Assembly: GCA_964023275.1 (NCBI GenBank)
Contig: OZ029927.1
Span: 20,264,762 to 20,328,761 of the forward strand
Length of the DNA: 64,000 nt
Direction of reading: 5' to 3'
From: Norana najaformis
Taxonomy: Eukaryota; Annelida; Clitellata; Crassiclitellata; Hormogastridae
In this document: positions 11,192-22,115 of the stretch, piece after piece
Layout of the letters: the number at the start of each line of letters is the position of its first letter
Position numbering within the stretch: position 1 is the stretch's first letter
Notes under the pieces: model-generated
Database searches by the model: none
Told to the model about the DNA's origin: nothing
Seen by the model: only the letters and a program-made list of their open reading frames with translations
Program-made: the position numbers and the translations under genes

Positions 11192-11575
11192 GTCAACGTT
11201 CGCATTGTTTGGACAATCAAGGCCTTGAATAAGAAACGAAGCGAGATGACGATACAAGTGAAAGAAGAAAATACGTTGGCGGTGATGCTTATCACTGTAG
11301 CCGCCATCTTCGTCATTTGTCAGTTGCCATATATCGCGTTGTCGATTTCCGCCGAGACAGCATTTTTTCCTGTTACAGTGAATTGGAGAGCGTTAAGTTG
11401 TGCATTTCATATAGCCAATGCCCTCACAGTGCTCAATTCATCTGTAAATTTTCTCATCTATTGTCTTATCTGGCGAAAATTTAACGGAATGGTAAAGAAA
11501 ATGCCAAGGGCCTGTTTTAGAGGAACAGAGTCACCTTTCATCGATTCGTTAACTGTACTTTTTCGTCGAAGTTAG
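11192..11575 (+). pseudogene. GPCR A4: 3' fragment of a subfamily A receptor (TM5 end to C-terminus)
   Basis: Homology to A2/A5 starts in the NVRI motif at the end of TM5 (11195) and continues open to the stop at 11573-11575. The basic third loop (NKKRSEMT), KEENTLAV, FVICQLP of TM6, FFPVTVNW and NSSVNFLIYCLIWRKFN of TM7 are all present. TM1-TM5 are missing, replaced on the left by a LINE fragment, so no functional receptor can be made. The C-terminal tail has changed after KKMPRACF. The reading frame in what remains is undamaged, so truncation is probably recent compared with A3. Confidence 0.85.
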
Positions 11576-11779
11576 TGTAAATCTCTGTAAGTCTTCTTTT
11601 ACATTACATTACACAAATAATCAGGCATATGCTATATAGACATATGCTATATTAGCATCTGCCTATTACCACCCAAAGTTATGACCCTAAAAGTACGTAT
11701 CTGCGGAGAGTACTTTAAAAAACCTTCGTGTCTTTGAACCGCCACAACAACATAGCCAGACACACAGATACACACCCGC

Positions 11780-11900
11780 TGATCGTTACGACTATAGGTC
11801 GTAATCGTAATCTCGAGATTTCTACAGCGCCCAACGAAAGCTAGGTCGCGGGAACCAGCTTATTCGCAGGTGCTCAGTCAAAACAAAATAGACATATAGA
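11780..11900 (-). mobile_element. LINE 3' end with ATTACG tail
   Basis: On the - strand it reads TTTTGACTGAGCACC, then TTGGGCGCTGTAGAAATC, ending in GATTACGATTACG. This is the same family as 12930-13060, 62070-62205 and 62760-62905. Confidence 0.65.
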
Positions 11901-12099
11901 CAGCCATACTCGTTCGCCTACCACACCTCGTCCAGCTGATCGACATATGACAAGTTAACAAATGCATTACTTACTTGCTTAATTACTTAGGCAGTGACCT
12001 TTGGCTTTTCGTGAGGCGGGAAAGACAGGATTTCAGCTGGGCCTTTGCATTTAAATAATTATTGTCTACAGGCTCAAGGTATCTTTAGACATCGCTGCC

Positions 12100-12300
12100 T
12101 GGTGTATCATCAGCACGTAAATAGAAGCGCCATCAGCCCGCCAAATTCTATGCATGTATATATATATGTATGTATATATGTATATATATATATATAGGAT
12201 GCTGCTCACTGAGATTCTATCTTTTTGGTATGCATATCTAAACAAACATACATGTACGGCTTTATGTATATATATATTATGCTGTAGCACAAAGTTCAAA
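12100..12300. repeat. TATATG microsatellite patches
   Basis: Short (TATA)n and (TATG)n runs at 12150-12195 and 12264-12276. No gene. Confidence 0.6.
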
Positions 12301-12519
12301 GTTTAAAAATGCATCAGCTGTTCTAAGTTACCTCACGTCAAATATTTCACATAGAATTGTATAAAATAAAAACATCACATTACCTCATCAGTCGATTTGT
12401 GATCAATAGCATAAGACGTGTATTTTGTCAGGTCAAACTAGGTTACAGTTAACATAAAGTTCAAATATACCAAAGGCAGCGGTTGTTTTAACAAGAACTC
12501 CAACGATGATTGTAATTTG

Positions 12520-13560
12520 CGGTGAATCTGTAATTACAATTACAATTACAAGATTCAAGGACTGTGTGAGGTCATCAGGAATACTGTAGCATCTGCAGTA
12601 GCGCTTTCACTTATTGCTTTTTGAGTGCTTGGATGAAACATAAAGAAAGCAGCTTACATTACACGAGTAAATATAAACAGATAGATTGGTTACTCGCATT
12701 TGTATGTAACGATTCCCCAACGAAAGCAAATCCTTAGAAGGCTTCTTTCGGTAACTGCTTTACCTCTCCAGCCGTCTGAAGTTAGAATCATGCACGCAGT
12801 TGAGCTGACTATAGATTGATGTCTTGGGCATCAGGATTAAGGCGCTGTCGAAGTCACTAGATTAGATTAGATGCACTATCATCATTCACCGTAGCTGTCT
12901 GGCAGTACCTACTTAACTCTTAGATCTCGACCAGGAACGAAGCTGGACCTTACCTTTCCACCGAAATTGCTTTGACTGAGCGTCCGTGAATATGGCGCTT
13001 CCTTGACTTAGCTTTCTGATGATGCTGTAGAATTCTCCAGATTACGATTACGGTACCGGCCATAAGACAAATAAATTGGTTGTGTTTTTATTGTCATTGC
13101 TATAGTTTTATTACATGCAGAGCTGTTACAATGCTGCATTGTTGGAAACACAGTTCAAATTTCTAGTGACACAGTGTTTTATAAACTTAATTCTAAGAAT
13201 CAGTCTTCTTTGGACAGCGGGTGGTTTCAGTTTCAAGAATTAAAAGCCAATATTCAGAACCTCATATATGTATTCAATTAGCTACTGTGCTGCCTTTTCA
13301 GTCTGTTTCGTCTGCAGTTTCAGTAAATATACAGAAAGTATAAATTTGTGTTTCCTTTAATAGGTATTTAAGAAAACCGTTGTTCGTATGGTCTGAACTC
13401 TGCGTCGGTGGATGAGCACATTGCACAAATCCTGCGGTTGAGGCGTCATATGCATCGATCGGTAAGGTTTTGAAAGTTTTCAAGCAATTCTTTGGCTCAT
13501 CGGAAAGAGAGATACCTAGAGACTCTGTTTCTGTCTACTTCTAGGTCAAAGTGGAGAGGT
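12520..13560. repeat. Duplicated GPCR-array spacer (copy 2)
   Basis: Paralog of 1890-2990 and 23430-23990, beginning with the (ATTACA)n run at 12532-12551. It includes a LINE 3' end at 12930-13060 (gctttgactgagcgtccgtg, tail gattacgattacgg) and an open frame on the - strand at 13298-13483. A closely similar frame occurs at 23730-23915, but I see no domain or splice context to support a gene. Confidence 0.7.
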
Positions 13561-13860
13561 AATCGTAATATTTATTGTAATTGTAGTCAAAAACTTGTAT
13601 AGCTCCGCTGCATAAGAAACCAAGCAAAGATGCTCGCCATGCTAGCCTAAACGACGTTTAATGTCATTACGCATCAGTTAGAAAGCAATGCTCAGGTAAA
13701 CAACAAATGACCTGAGGTTGGATCTCTCGAGCAAACGAGGAGTTTTGCCAACGAATTCCCATCCAGAATTGATAGTTGAGACCAAGTTCAGAGTTCGTGG
13801 ACCGCGTGGCATGGAGGACGAGGAACGAAAGGTGATGTGATCCGTCGCCATTGGCTCACG
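13560..13860 (-). mobile_element. LINE-type 3' end, conserved in both B units
   Basis: Contains the ATTAC-type tail at about 13563-13590 and a phrase gttcagagttcgtggaccgcgtgg. This recurs at 24235-24255 and, weaker, at 63865. The copy at 24000-24310 is its paralog. Confidence 0.5.
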
Positions 13861-14149
13861 GTTGGCTTACAGTCCAACCCTTTTCAAAGTTGGTAGTATG
13901 TTTGAAGCATCCGAACTTATTCAATTATACGGTTTCAGTGGACATCGCAGAAAAATCAGACCATATTGGGGAAAGATTTCTGGAGTGTATTTTAGAAACA
14001 ATTTCCAACCAGAAGAACGGCTGTCTGGCTCATGAAAGTTCTTACTAGTGCTATGTACATATAATTTTTATTAGAAGGCAATCACATTGTTATCTTTCGC
14101 CGGAACTGTGCTGCAAGCGACTTTGACTAGGCAGCCTATATTGAAGGCG

Positions 14150-14285
14150 TGCGGCAAGATGGCCTGCTCTATTTGGTAGCGCGCTTCGTCTGTAATCCAA
14201 CGATTGCTGGTTCGAGGCTGCTTGGCCGACTTCGTCAAGTTGTTCGTGAACATTTATAGCTGTCACCCAACAGTATATTTAAGAA
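14150..14285 (+). mobile_element. tRNA-derived SINE S1 (B2 unit)
   Basis: A-box-like TGGTAGCGCGCTTCG and B-box-like GGTTCGAGGCT are spaced as in a tRNA (Lys-type head). The body contains gtcaagttgttcgtgaaca. The same family is found at 24720-24850, 30985-31170, 32890-33010 (-), 46545-46700 and 48125-48245 (-). Confidence 0.7.
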
Positions 14286-14506
14286 GTAAGTGATTAGTCC
14301 AGATATGCACTAGCCCGGTGTCCAGAACTTTGGGATTTGTCCACTGTCAGCTTAAAGGCCGAAGAGAAGGAAAAATCCCAGGTTCTACTATGGGACATGA
14401 GAACTTTTTCACATACTTTATTGTCTTAATTTAGCATTATTTTTATTAATGAGATATCTATATCACGCTATTTTACGATTTCACGTCAAAAGCTCGGGTT
14501 TCATTT

Positions 14507-14590
14507 TGTCAAAAGTGGGATTTGAACCCATGCCCGGAGAACCGGATTTCAAACTGAATGCACAGCCTTGGACCGCTCGGCCATCCTGAC
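14507..14590 (-). tRNA. tRNA-Leu(CAG)-like gene, upstream of B2
   Basis: The 84-nt sequence on the - strand begins GTCAGGATGGCCGAGCGGTC and ends CCCACTTTTGACA. The seven-base acceptor arms pair (GTCAGGA with TTTTGAC, two G-U). A and B boxes (TGGCCGAGCGG, GGGTTCAAATCCC) and a long variable arm are present. The anticodon reads CAG in TTCAGTT. The anticodon stem pairs poorly in this copy compared with the paralog at 25078-25161, so this may be a decaying gene. It lies about 220 bp upstream of GPCR B2, as its paralog does for B3. Confidence 0.65.
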
Positions 14591-14814
14591 AATATACATA
14601 CATTTACTCCGCATTTACCGACCGAATAGTTCCTTTGCATAAATTTATTATTCGCTGATATATACTTCATTATCTTCATTATCGTGTATATACTTCATTA
14701 TCTTCATATGACGACACCCTGGATTTCAGATCTACCGATGTTCTAATCAACTCGGAGTGAGCTCTAAGTCGGTCGTCATTAGCTTCCAGAGGAAGCCTAA
14801 CCTCAGTGTTCAAT

Positions 14815-15891
14815 ATGACTGACGAGTGTCTGGTAATCAGTGATAATACATCGATTACTAATTGGACGACAGCGCCGTCTAATTCAACACCATTCTGCTC
14901 GAATGAAACCAGCCCCTCGACGGAATCGCTACTTCTTTCCTACTGCTTCAACATCAACATCTCCGTAGCGGGAATCTTTTGCGTAGTTGGTCTTTTGGGA
15001 AACTTTATCACAATAGCCGTGCTGAAACAAGATGCCGATAAGCGGAACACAACAAACTTTTTGCTTAAGATGCTCACAGTTTTCGACAGCATATTTATAC
15101 TTTTGATTGTGTGCATATTTATAATACGTGAATGGATTTGGGTCAGCATAGATCCCATACCATTCTTACACCTGTTGCGTTTTCTTAAAGCTACGTCTGA
15201 AGTCGTCCGTATGATGACCATCTGGATCGTAGTTCTCGTTACCATTGACCGCTACCTTGCTGTGTGCAAACCGTTGCAAACCAAGTGGCGAAGCAGGCGA
15301 AGAATGAAGCTAGCAGCTCTGGTGGTGTTCATCCTGGCACTTTTGTACAACAGTCCTCGATTCTTTGAAAGCAAGATAGTTGAAGTGATTCGCTCCGATA
15401 ATAAAACGGTGTCATATTTTGTGAGAAATGACTTCATTATACGATATTATTTTCTCATATACAAAGGAATCTGCGACTTGATCTTATATCCTGCAGTTCC
15501 GCTCGTCATTCTGATCGTTCTGAATGTCCGTATCGTAAGGAAGCTGCGGATGCTGAATGCAAAACGACGTCAAATGATGCAGCAGCAGATCAAAGAGGAA
15601 AAAACTATAATGGTGATGATGGTTATTGTATTGATTGTCTTCATTCTTTGCCAACTGCCAGAAAACATCTTAAGCTTAACCGACTACTTGAACTTGATTG
15701 AGGTTTTTGAGATAAACTGGGTAGCACTTAGATGCTCTCGAAGCGTATCATACGCTCTCATAGTTCTAAATTCGTCAGTTAATTTCTTCATATATTGTCT
15801 TGTATGGAAGAAATTCAATAGACTCTTGATATCTATGATGAGCTGTCGTAGTAGAGAGGCGACAGACAGGAGTGACAGAGAATTTGTGTGA
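14815..15891 (+). CDS. GPCR B2: FMRFamide-receptor-like rhodopsin-class GPCR, intact
   Basis: Single-exon receptor of 358 residues. The open frame extends to a GTG at 14806, but the first ATG, in a context shared with B3, is at 14815. The N-terminus is rich in N-glycosylation sequons (NTS, NWT, NST, NET). TM1 contains GLLGNFITIAVL, and TM2 contains LLKMLTVFDS with the conserved Asp. TM3 ends in TIDRYLAVCKPL, TM4 is followed by YNSPRFFE, TM6 holds FILCQLP and TM7 ends in NSSVNFFIYCLVWKKFN. The third loop is short, with a basic KRRQMMQQQIKEEKT. Subfamily B differs from A in the N-terminus and the second extracellular loop (here DNKTVSYF). A neuropeptide or chemosensory ligand is an inference from the family. 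B3 is a close paralog. Confidence 0.9.
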   Translation: MTDECLVISDNTSITNWTTAPSNSTPFCSNETSPSTESLLLSYCFNINISVAGIFCVVGLLGNFITIAVLKQDADKRNTTNFLLKMLTVFDSIFILLIVCIFIIREWIWVSIDPIPFLHLLRFLKATSEVVRMMTIWIVVLVTIDRYLAVCKPLQTKWRSRRRMKLAALVVFILALLYNSPRFFESKIVEVIRSDNKTVSYFVRNDFIIRYYFLIYKGICDLILYPAVPLVILIVLNVRIVRKLRMLNAKRRQMMQQQIKEEKTIMVMMVIVLIVFILCQLPENILSLTDYLNLIEVFEINWVALRCSRSVSYALIVLNSSVNFFIYCLVWKKFNRLLISMMSCRSREATDRSDREFV

Positions 15892-15899
15892 AGTTTTTT

Positions 15900-16545
15900 T
15901 GTAGACTTCCTACTGTATTAAGTCGCCACAAGTTTTCACATCTTTTTCACTGATCATTAAGTACACTAAAATGTGTGACTCTAAATGCATGCTAGAGTCC
16001 AAGTCCCTTTCCTTATAAAGATCCGACCGTATTGTGGTGCAGCAATCGACGAAATTTTGGGCCTAACAACCGAGATTGTGTTTCTCAGCTGTCCAGTGAA
16101 TGTGGCTCTATAATATGACCCTGACCTTCGGCATACCTAGATGGCACGGCTGTTTTGCTTTGATGACCACGATCTCGCGAGCTACACAGCTAAAATACGG
16201 AGTGTCATATCTTAGTTTATCTAAGATCGTTGGTTTTATGGCACCTGTAAGCTACATTGCATTAGCCTTCAAGGGAGTGGCTCACGAAACGAACTATTTT
16301 TTGGAGCTGACAGCAACTGTTGAAAACGAGAGATTTTGCCTGAAATCCACTCGAGTCTGAATGTTGGAGAAAGTTCAACTTGACTGATTTGAATATTGGA
16401 AAATGTAAATTTAAAACATCACTTAAAGTTGAACTTTTCCTCTTTTCCTTTTCATGTTTATAAGGAGCACACAAAGCTACTTTAGCAAAACGTAACTTAC
16501 AAATTCTATAACGTGACCATGACCTACGACCTCACCCGAATCCTA
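15900..16545. other. 3' flank of B2
   Basis: Unique spacer shared with the 3' flank of B3 (26480-27120). The shared phrases (agatggcacggctgttttgc, cctgaaatgcactcga-type) show duplication of the whole unit. The open frame 16100-16360 is not kept in the B3 copy. Confidence 0.55.
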
Positions 16546-16549
16546 CAAC

Positions 16550-16784
<235 letters not shown>

Positions 16785-16929
16785 TAGATAATGCAACACG
16801 TATGTTTGCATAAATCAATACCATAAAAAGTGCACTTCGTGGTTGATTAAGGTTTGGTTAATTTTGTAAGTAACCACAGTGGAAGCGCATGCTAATCTTA
16901 TTGTCGTCAATCAAATGCTAGGGGCCACA

Positions 16930-17095
16930 TTCTGACACTTGGAGTCCTTCACCGAACGGATTTCGACTTTGCTTCTCCAGCGGATTATGATTCTTGACTA
17001 CGACCTCACTTGAAGCGACCATTTATTGAAACAATATGCATTATGGTAACGGCGCTATAGAAGTCTGTATATTAGATTAGTTTAGCTCGGTTATT
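16930..17095 (+). mobile_element. LINE 3' end with GATTAG tail
   Basis: Contains cttctccagcggattatg, the ggtaacggcgctatagaag phrase and ends tattagattag. Related copies are at 27600-27880, 33560-33820, 48830-49040 and, in part, 28590-28670. Confidence 0.65.
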
Positions 17096-17599
17096 GTCTG
17101 TGTTATGTTCTTGTATTCTCAAAGCTAAAGAATTATGATCATGACTCAGTTGCAGTGTATGTCAGTTAATCTGGAGAAACAATATTATGAGCCAATGTGG
17201 CTGCGTTGAAAGATATGCGTAAGACATTGCAGCTGTCCATTACGGCAAGTAAGCAAATTTATTATCTCCTTTTATACAATTGCACCAGATGGCTAAACGT
17301 TTTAGAATGTGATAGACTAAAATGCAGAAATCAAAAGACCCTGCCAGTACATATCCAATTTTTTTAACAGTGAGTACTGTTAATGTACAAAATGACATGG
17401 TTAGCAGGTCGAAGACTTGGTCCTGATTTTTGTCAATCTAGATTGTTAGTCTGCTGTATTGTTTGAGCTTTGATATCGTTGGATTTTTCACATGAATTTC
17501 ACATATTATGTGCATTTCAGTGTGTCACATTTAGTAGTTTAAACAACTGTAACAACTGCATAAAAGAGGATTATGGATTTGTTTTCTTGCGTTACAATC

Positions 17600-18060
17600 T
17601 TAACACAATTCAATTCATTGTGTCTTGATTATCATTGCTCTAATTTAGTACTTCCCGAGCAGTTACAATGCTGCATTGTTTCTAAATACGACTCAAATTG
17701 CTTGTGCAGCAACAACAAGTGTTTCATAGACTGTCATTCTTAGAATCGATCGAGGGTTCAACAACACTGTGATTTTCAAAACACCACACATGTGTTCAAT
17801 TAGCTGCTATGCTGTCTATTCAGCCTGTTTCCTTTAACTAGGCATTTAGGACAACCCTTGTTCATATGGTCTGAATAGATTGAGGAACACATTGCACGAA
17901 CATTGCAGTTGAAGCCTTATACGCATCTAACGGTAAGCTTTTGAAAATTTACAAGCAACTGAGGCAAGCAATTTTTACAAACAGGAATAGGTATACGTAG
18001 CGACTCATTGAACTAACGATCGCTGTACTTCCATCTAGTTACAATACAACTATAATTTAG
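17600..18060. repeat. Duplicated GPCR-array spacer (copy 3, partial)
   Basis: Partial paralog of 13070-13560 and 23440-23990, with shared phrases around gagcagttacaatgctgcat. No GPCR accompanies it, so a receptor copy may have been lost here. Confidence 0.6.
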
Positions 18061-18159
18061 TAATGCCGTGTTTACAAAGTTCAGAAGTGTACATTGAAGA
18101 AGGGAAACAGGAAACATTAAGAGCCATAAACAGACTGAAAGAGATAAGTTTTCAGCTTG

Positions 18160-18290
18160 GAGTGGAAGGTAGAGGAGATTTGGTCATAATTGTAATTGTA
18201 ATTGGAAATTTGTTTAGCGCCGCTTCAAGAGACACTAATCAGAGGCGCTCTGTACGTCAGCGTTAACGATGTTTGCTGTAATTAAGAACG
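18160..18290 (-). mobile_element. LINE 3' end with (ATTACA)n tail
   Basis: On the - strand the order is GAGCGCCTCTGATTAGTG, then GAAGCGGCGCTAAACAAATT, then ATTACAATTACAATTA. The open frame 18063-18266 crosses it and is not a gene. Confidence 0.65.
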
Positions 18291-18465
18291 GAAATTTCAT
18301 AAGAGTTCAAGAGGTGCTCAGATAAGCAGAAAAGTCACCAATGGTGTGCTCCCGTACAACATAACTAAAGGATTCCCAGATATGATGCATAGTAGACACC
18401 ATATGTTAAGAGTTCGCCGAGCGTGTTGCAATGAAGACTAGTAACGGGTTATGTGACATTTGGAT

Positions 18466-19384
18466 TCTAGGACTATAGCACATAGGCTTTCCGCACATAG
18501 GACTGTGACTCATAGGACGATCGCACATAGGACTTTGACTCATAGGACGATCGCACATAGGACTGTGACTCATAGGACGATCGCACATAAGACATTCGCT
18601 CATAGGGCTTTCACTCATAGGGCTTTTGCTAATAGGACGATCACTCATATTTGTACTATTTGAACCAATTTATTAAGCTTCCAACATAAAAAACATAGAA
18701 CACCGATTATGAAAAAAATTAATATTGGCTATTGTTATTGTTATTCATATTCATATTTTTATTAACTGCACGTAGTATTTAATGATATAAATGTTCACCG
18801 TTACAAGTTTAGAAAATATCTAGTTATACGATAAGTACGCCATGGAACGGAGGTAGGTTAGAATATCTGTTTGCCCATAAGTGGCTACTGCCCTCATTAC
18901 GCGATCTCGAAGGATTCGGTAGCGTTGACGGCTGGTTGTTCTGTACCTGTTGATCCCTGTAGAAATGATGCCTTCTGCTTCGAACAGTCGTTCTTGAGTT
19001 CTGATAGGAATTTCCACAATGTCGGGTGACTGCGATAGTCTTACGAGCAAACATAATATTCGAAACCATTCAAAATAAATGTTTGTTTTCCTGTTTTCGA
19101 GATACCATATGTACCTTCCATGCCTAAATTTTCACGACTTTTCTATTAGGCTTTCTTACGATGCCTTTATATACTGTACCGTGTTTAAATCTGTTGAGTT
19201 CACTTCAAAGCGAACGTATCTCCAGCGTTCATTTATTAGCTAACGTCTTATGAGCGATAGTCTTACGAGCAAACATCCTATGTGCGAAGGGTTTATGTGC
19301 GGTGATCCTATGAGCAACAGACCTATGAGCGAAAATCTATGTGGGATAGTCCTATGTGTGAGAAGTCCTATGTGCGATCGTCCG
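18466..19384. mobile_element. Foldback-like element: two inverted arrays of a 15-bp repeat
   Basis: At 18466-18648 about 12 units of a 15-bp repeat (consensus near CATAGGACGATCGCA, alternating with CATAGGACTNTGACT) run in one direction. At 19247-19384 about nine units of the same repeat run in the opposite direction. The outer flanks are also related in inverted orientation. Between the arrays are about 600 bp with overlapping open frames on the - strand (18820-19069). One of them reads an Arg-rich stretch (RYRTTSRQRYRILRDR) that I cannot assign to a family. The layout resembles foldback transposons, whose inverted ends are tandem repeats. Confidence 0.6.
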
Positions 19385-20250
19385 GATACCGACATTTGGA
19401 AGCCGTCTTCTGCTAGTACTGTTTTCGAGCAGCAGTGTAAGTAAGTAAGTAAGTAAGTAATGCATTTGTTAACACGCCATATGTCCATCGACTGAGCGAG
19501 GAATCGTAAGGTGTTTTATAGTTTTTGCTAATTAACTCAAATTTATACTTTTTCCCATTAGCACTATGAAGTAGAATGAAAAGTGCTAGAAATGAGTTTC
19601 GGAAAATGACGAAGTTTCGAATTCATTGAATAGAATGATAGCGTATGAGAAGGTGAGATGTCTAAGTCTTAGTAAAAGAAACCTTGAAGTTTCTGCTAAT
19701 GAGATGATGTGCTTATATTACGTGGGTTTGATGATATTTATCAATAAATTTCTTGGCCCAAAAACCACGTGACTCGATTGTTCAGCATGAGATCAGGTAG
19801 CTACTTAGGGTTACATTACATGATCAGTTTCTCAGTTTCGATGTTTAGTGAATCTAGATGAGGATTTATTTCTGAATTATTACAGAAAGATTTCGGTGTT
19901 AACGTTTTCTCTAAACTTCCAGAGAAAGTTGCAGGTAAACAACTCGTTTCTGTGGCTGGATGTCCTTAAATCGCCTCCGGCGGAATCCTGGAAAGACAGT
20001 TCATGTAGCATGGTAGCCGTGGGCAGATCTGTAAACTCGATCTGCCTAATTTACAACATGGCTTCCCTGGTATTTTTTTTTCTTTGACTGCGCATGTCTT
20101 GGGTGTGAACTTGGACCAGGAATTTACCAACTCATAGCATATGGGAAGAGTATGTCTAACGTGTTTCTATCATTTGCACCAGATTCGCGCAATGCATCGT
20201 TCGCTTACAACTTGACTGAGATGCATACATTAATATGCGTTTAGGGCGTT
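19385..20250. other. Spacer with no recognisable gene
   Basis: Begins with a short (GTAA)n run at 19440-19460, followed by a phrase tgcatttgttaaca that occurs inverted at 11955-11985, suggesting an old dispersed repeat. No exon seen; the frame at 19848-20087 lacks support. Confidence 0.4.
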
Positions 20251-20495
20251 TGAGATTTTTTAAAAGATACTACCTAAACAGCCAGATACACATATAGTCG
20301 TCTCATATAATCGTCTCCCTCGAGAATTGCGACTTGAGCTCCTTTCTCTCCCCCTCTCAGTGTTCCGCAGGCGTCTGAAGACTGTACTGTTTAACACTGA
20401 TTTTACTCCTTCGGGGTAGGAAGCACCTCTGTTGAGTTTATCCTCTAAGAGGCGCTTTATAAATCTCAAATTACATTTACAGTTACATACATACC
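20250..20495 (+). mobile_element. 5'-truncated LINE 3' end
   Basis: Encodes the C-terminal block RRRLKTVLFNTDFTP and a stop. The 3' UTR contains gaggcgctttataaatc and ends in ATTACATTTACAGTTAC repeats. Confidence 0.7.
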
Positions 20496-20984
20496 AGGAT
20501 TCATTATGCCAGTTATACTGCTTCGGCTAAATCTTTCCTACATTGACCAAATGCAGTAGATCTTGAACGCTGTTGCTCAGCTCATTGGAGGTACATCAAA
20601 GTTTAGGCATGTATCCAGCTTTTTGCGGGAGATATTGCACTGGATGGCGATGCACAAACGTATTAAAAACCTTTGATGCTTAACCGCAATTGTTTGGTGA
20701 ACTGTGCACCATGTTATCTGAGGGAGTTATTTGTCTAGCACACGCCCATTCCTGACCTTTAGAAACTCAAGTTTGATACGTGCGTAATAATTTACAAAAA
20801 AATTACGTTAAAAAACTAAACTTGCTTAAAACTGACAGTAAATTCAAATGTTATAAAAGCATCTGCTGTTTTAGCAGGACATTCAAGGGCGGTATGTTGA
20901 CGAACACTACATGTTTTGGAATTCAGCACCACAACGCACAAATCACAGCTTCCGTAAATGATTGATCAAGTTAGTAACGTCACG

Positions 20985-22115
20985 ATGGATTCTACTCCGC
21001 CGGCATCGAGCTTCTGTGCAAACGACAACCTGTCTGATCACGCATCATCCAACAATGCATTGCAATACCGTTCACTAGTAATTTCCAGATATTTTCCAGT
21101 GGTGGGACCAAATTCTACTTGCTGGAATTTCACGATGTGGGAATCTCAGTACAGAACATGCGAATATATCTTCAACGTGTGCGTGACCAGCTTCCTGTGT
21201 CTTGTCGGATTTCTGGGCAATTTTGTCACGATCGCCGTACTTCAAAGAGACCGAGATCCACAAAGACAGGAAACGACGAATTGGTTGATGCAATTGCTCG
21301 CCATAGTCGACAGCATATATCTCGCATTTGCTTTCATCATCACCCCTATCAGAACCATCGCACTACGCACCAACGCATTGCCGACACTTACAAAAATGTT
21401 CCCCTATATAATGGTGTGTCTTTACCCGTTTGCGCAAATCGCCCACATCATGACCATTTGGATTGTGGTCTTCGTTACCACTGACCGCTATCTGGTAATT
21501 TGTAAACCTTTGCATACCAAGTGGAGTAGCCTTCGTCGAGTGAAGATGGTAGCCGTGGTGTTGTTCATTCTTGCTGTTATCTACAATATTCCTCGGTTCT
21601 TTGAAAGGGAGGTGAAAACGATAGAAAACTGCAAAGACGGTGAACTCCTGCCTTTCACTTCTCAACGCAGGTTTTTCTGCAGCGTCTATTTCCAGTATAT
21701 CTACGATGCTGGATGCGATTTCGTGTTCCGAACATGTGGTCCGATCGTCATTGTAATAATTCTGAACGTTCGTATGATTTGGGCGATCAAGGCCTTGAAT
21801 AAGAAACGATTCGAGATGACGCTACAGGCGAAAGAGGAAAAAACGCTGACGGTGATGCTTATCGTTGTAGTGATTGTCTTTGTCATCTGTCAATTGCCAT
21901 TCGACGCTTGGTCGATTGCCTTCCAGACAGGTCTACTTTTTCCTGTCACAATAAATAAAGAGGCATTAAGGTGTGCATATGACATAGCCACGGCCCTCAC
22001 AGTGTTCAATTCGTCTGTAAATTTTCTCGTCTACTGTCTTATCTGGCGAAAATTCAACAGAATCCTAATTCGCATGATGGTCTGTTGCAAAGAAAATGCC
22101 CAGGACCAGTTTTAG
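20985..22115 (+). CDS. GPCR A5: FMRFamide-receptor-like rhodopsin-class GPCR, intact
   Basis: Single-exon receptor of 376 residues from the ATG at 20985. The frame also opens at an ATG at 20958, but that segment matches the 5' UTR of A1 and A2 (tgatcaag before cgtcacgATGGATTCT), so the shared downstream start is preferred. TM1 has FLGNFVTIAVL, TM2 LLAIVDSIYLAFAF, and TM3 ends in TTDRYLVICKPL, with the usual Ile before DRY changed to Thr. NIPRFFE follows TM4. KEEKTLTVML leads into TM6 with FVICQLPF. TM7 ends in NSSVNFLVYCLIWRKFN. Glycosylation sequons lie in the N-terminus. It is the closest intact relative of A2; ligand unknown. Confidence 0.9.
   Translation: MDSTPPASSFCANDNLSDHASSNNALQYRSLVISRYFPVVGPNSTCWNFTMWESQYRTCEYIFNVCVTSFLCLVGFLGNFVTIAVLQRDRDPQRQETTNWLMQLLAIVDSIYLAFAFIITPIRTIALRTNALPTLTKMFPYIMVCLYPFAQIAHIMTIWIVVFVTTDRYLVICKPLHTKWSSLRRVKMVAVVLFILAVIYNIPRFFEREVKTIENCKDGELLPFTSQRRFFCSVYFQYIYDAGCDFVFRTCGPIVIVIILNVRMIWAIKALNKKRFEMTLQAKEEKTLTVMLIVVVIVFVICQLPFDAWSIAFQTGLLFPVTINKEALRCAYDIATALTVFNSSVNFLVYCLIWRKFNRILIRMMVCCKENAQDQF

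Noticed and set aside
14150..14230. Possible tRNA gene
   Set aside because: A and B boxes are present but acceptor arms do not pair and the same body follows in several copies, so it is a SINE head.
18466..18648. Regular short repeats resembling a CRISPR array
   Set aside because: Units are 15 bp and directly adjacent with no spacers, in a eukaryotic genome; an inverted partner array exists.
20958..20984. Upstream ATG of GPCR A5 giving nine extra residues
   Set aside because: The segment matches untranslated sequence in A1 and A2; the shared ATG is at 20985.
21119..21484. 121-codon + strand frame and several - strand frames inside the GPCR genes
   Set aside because: Out-of-frame shadows of the receptor genes.
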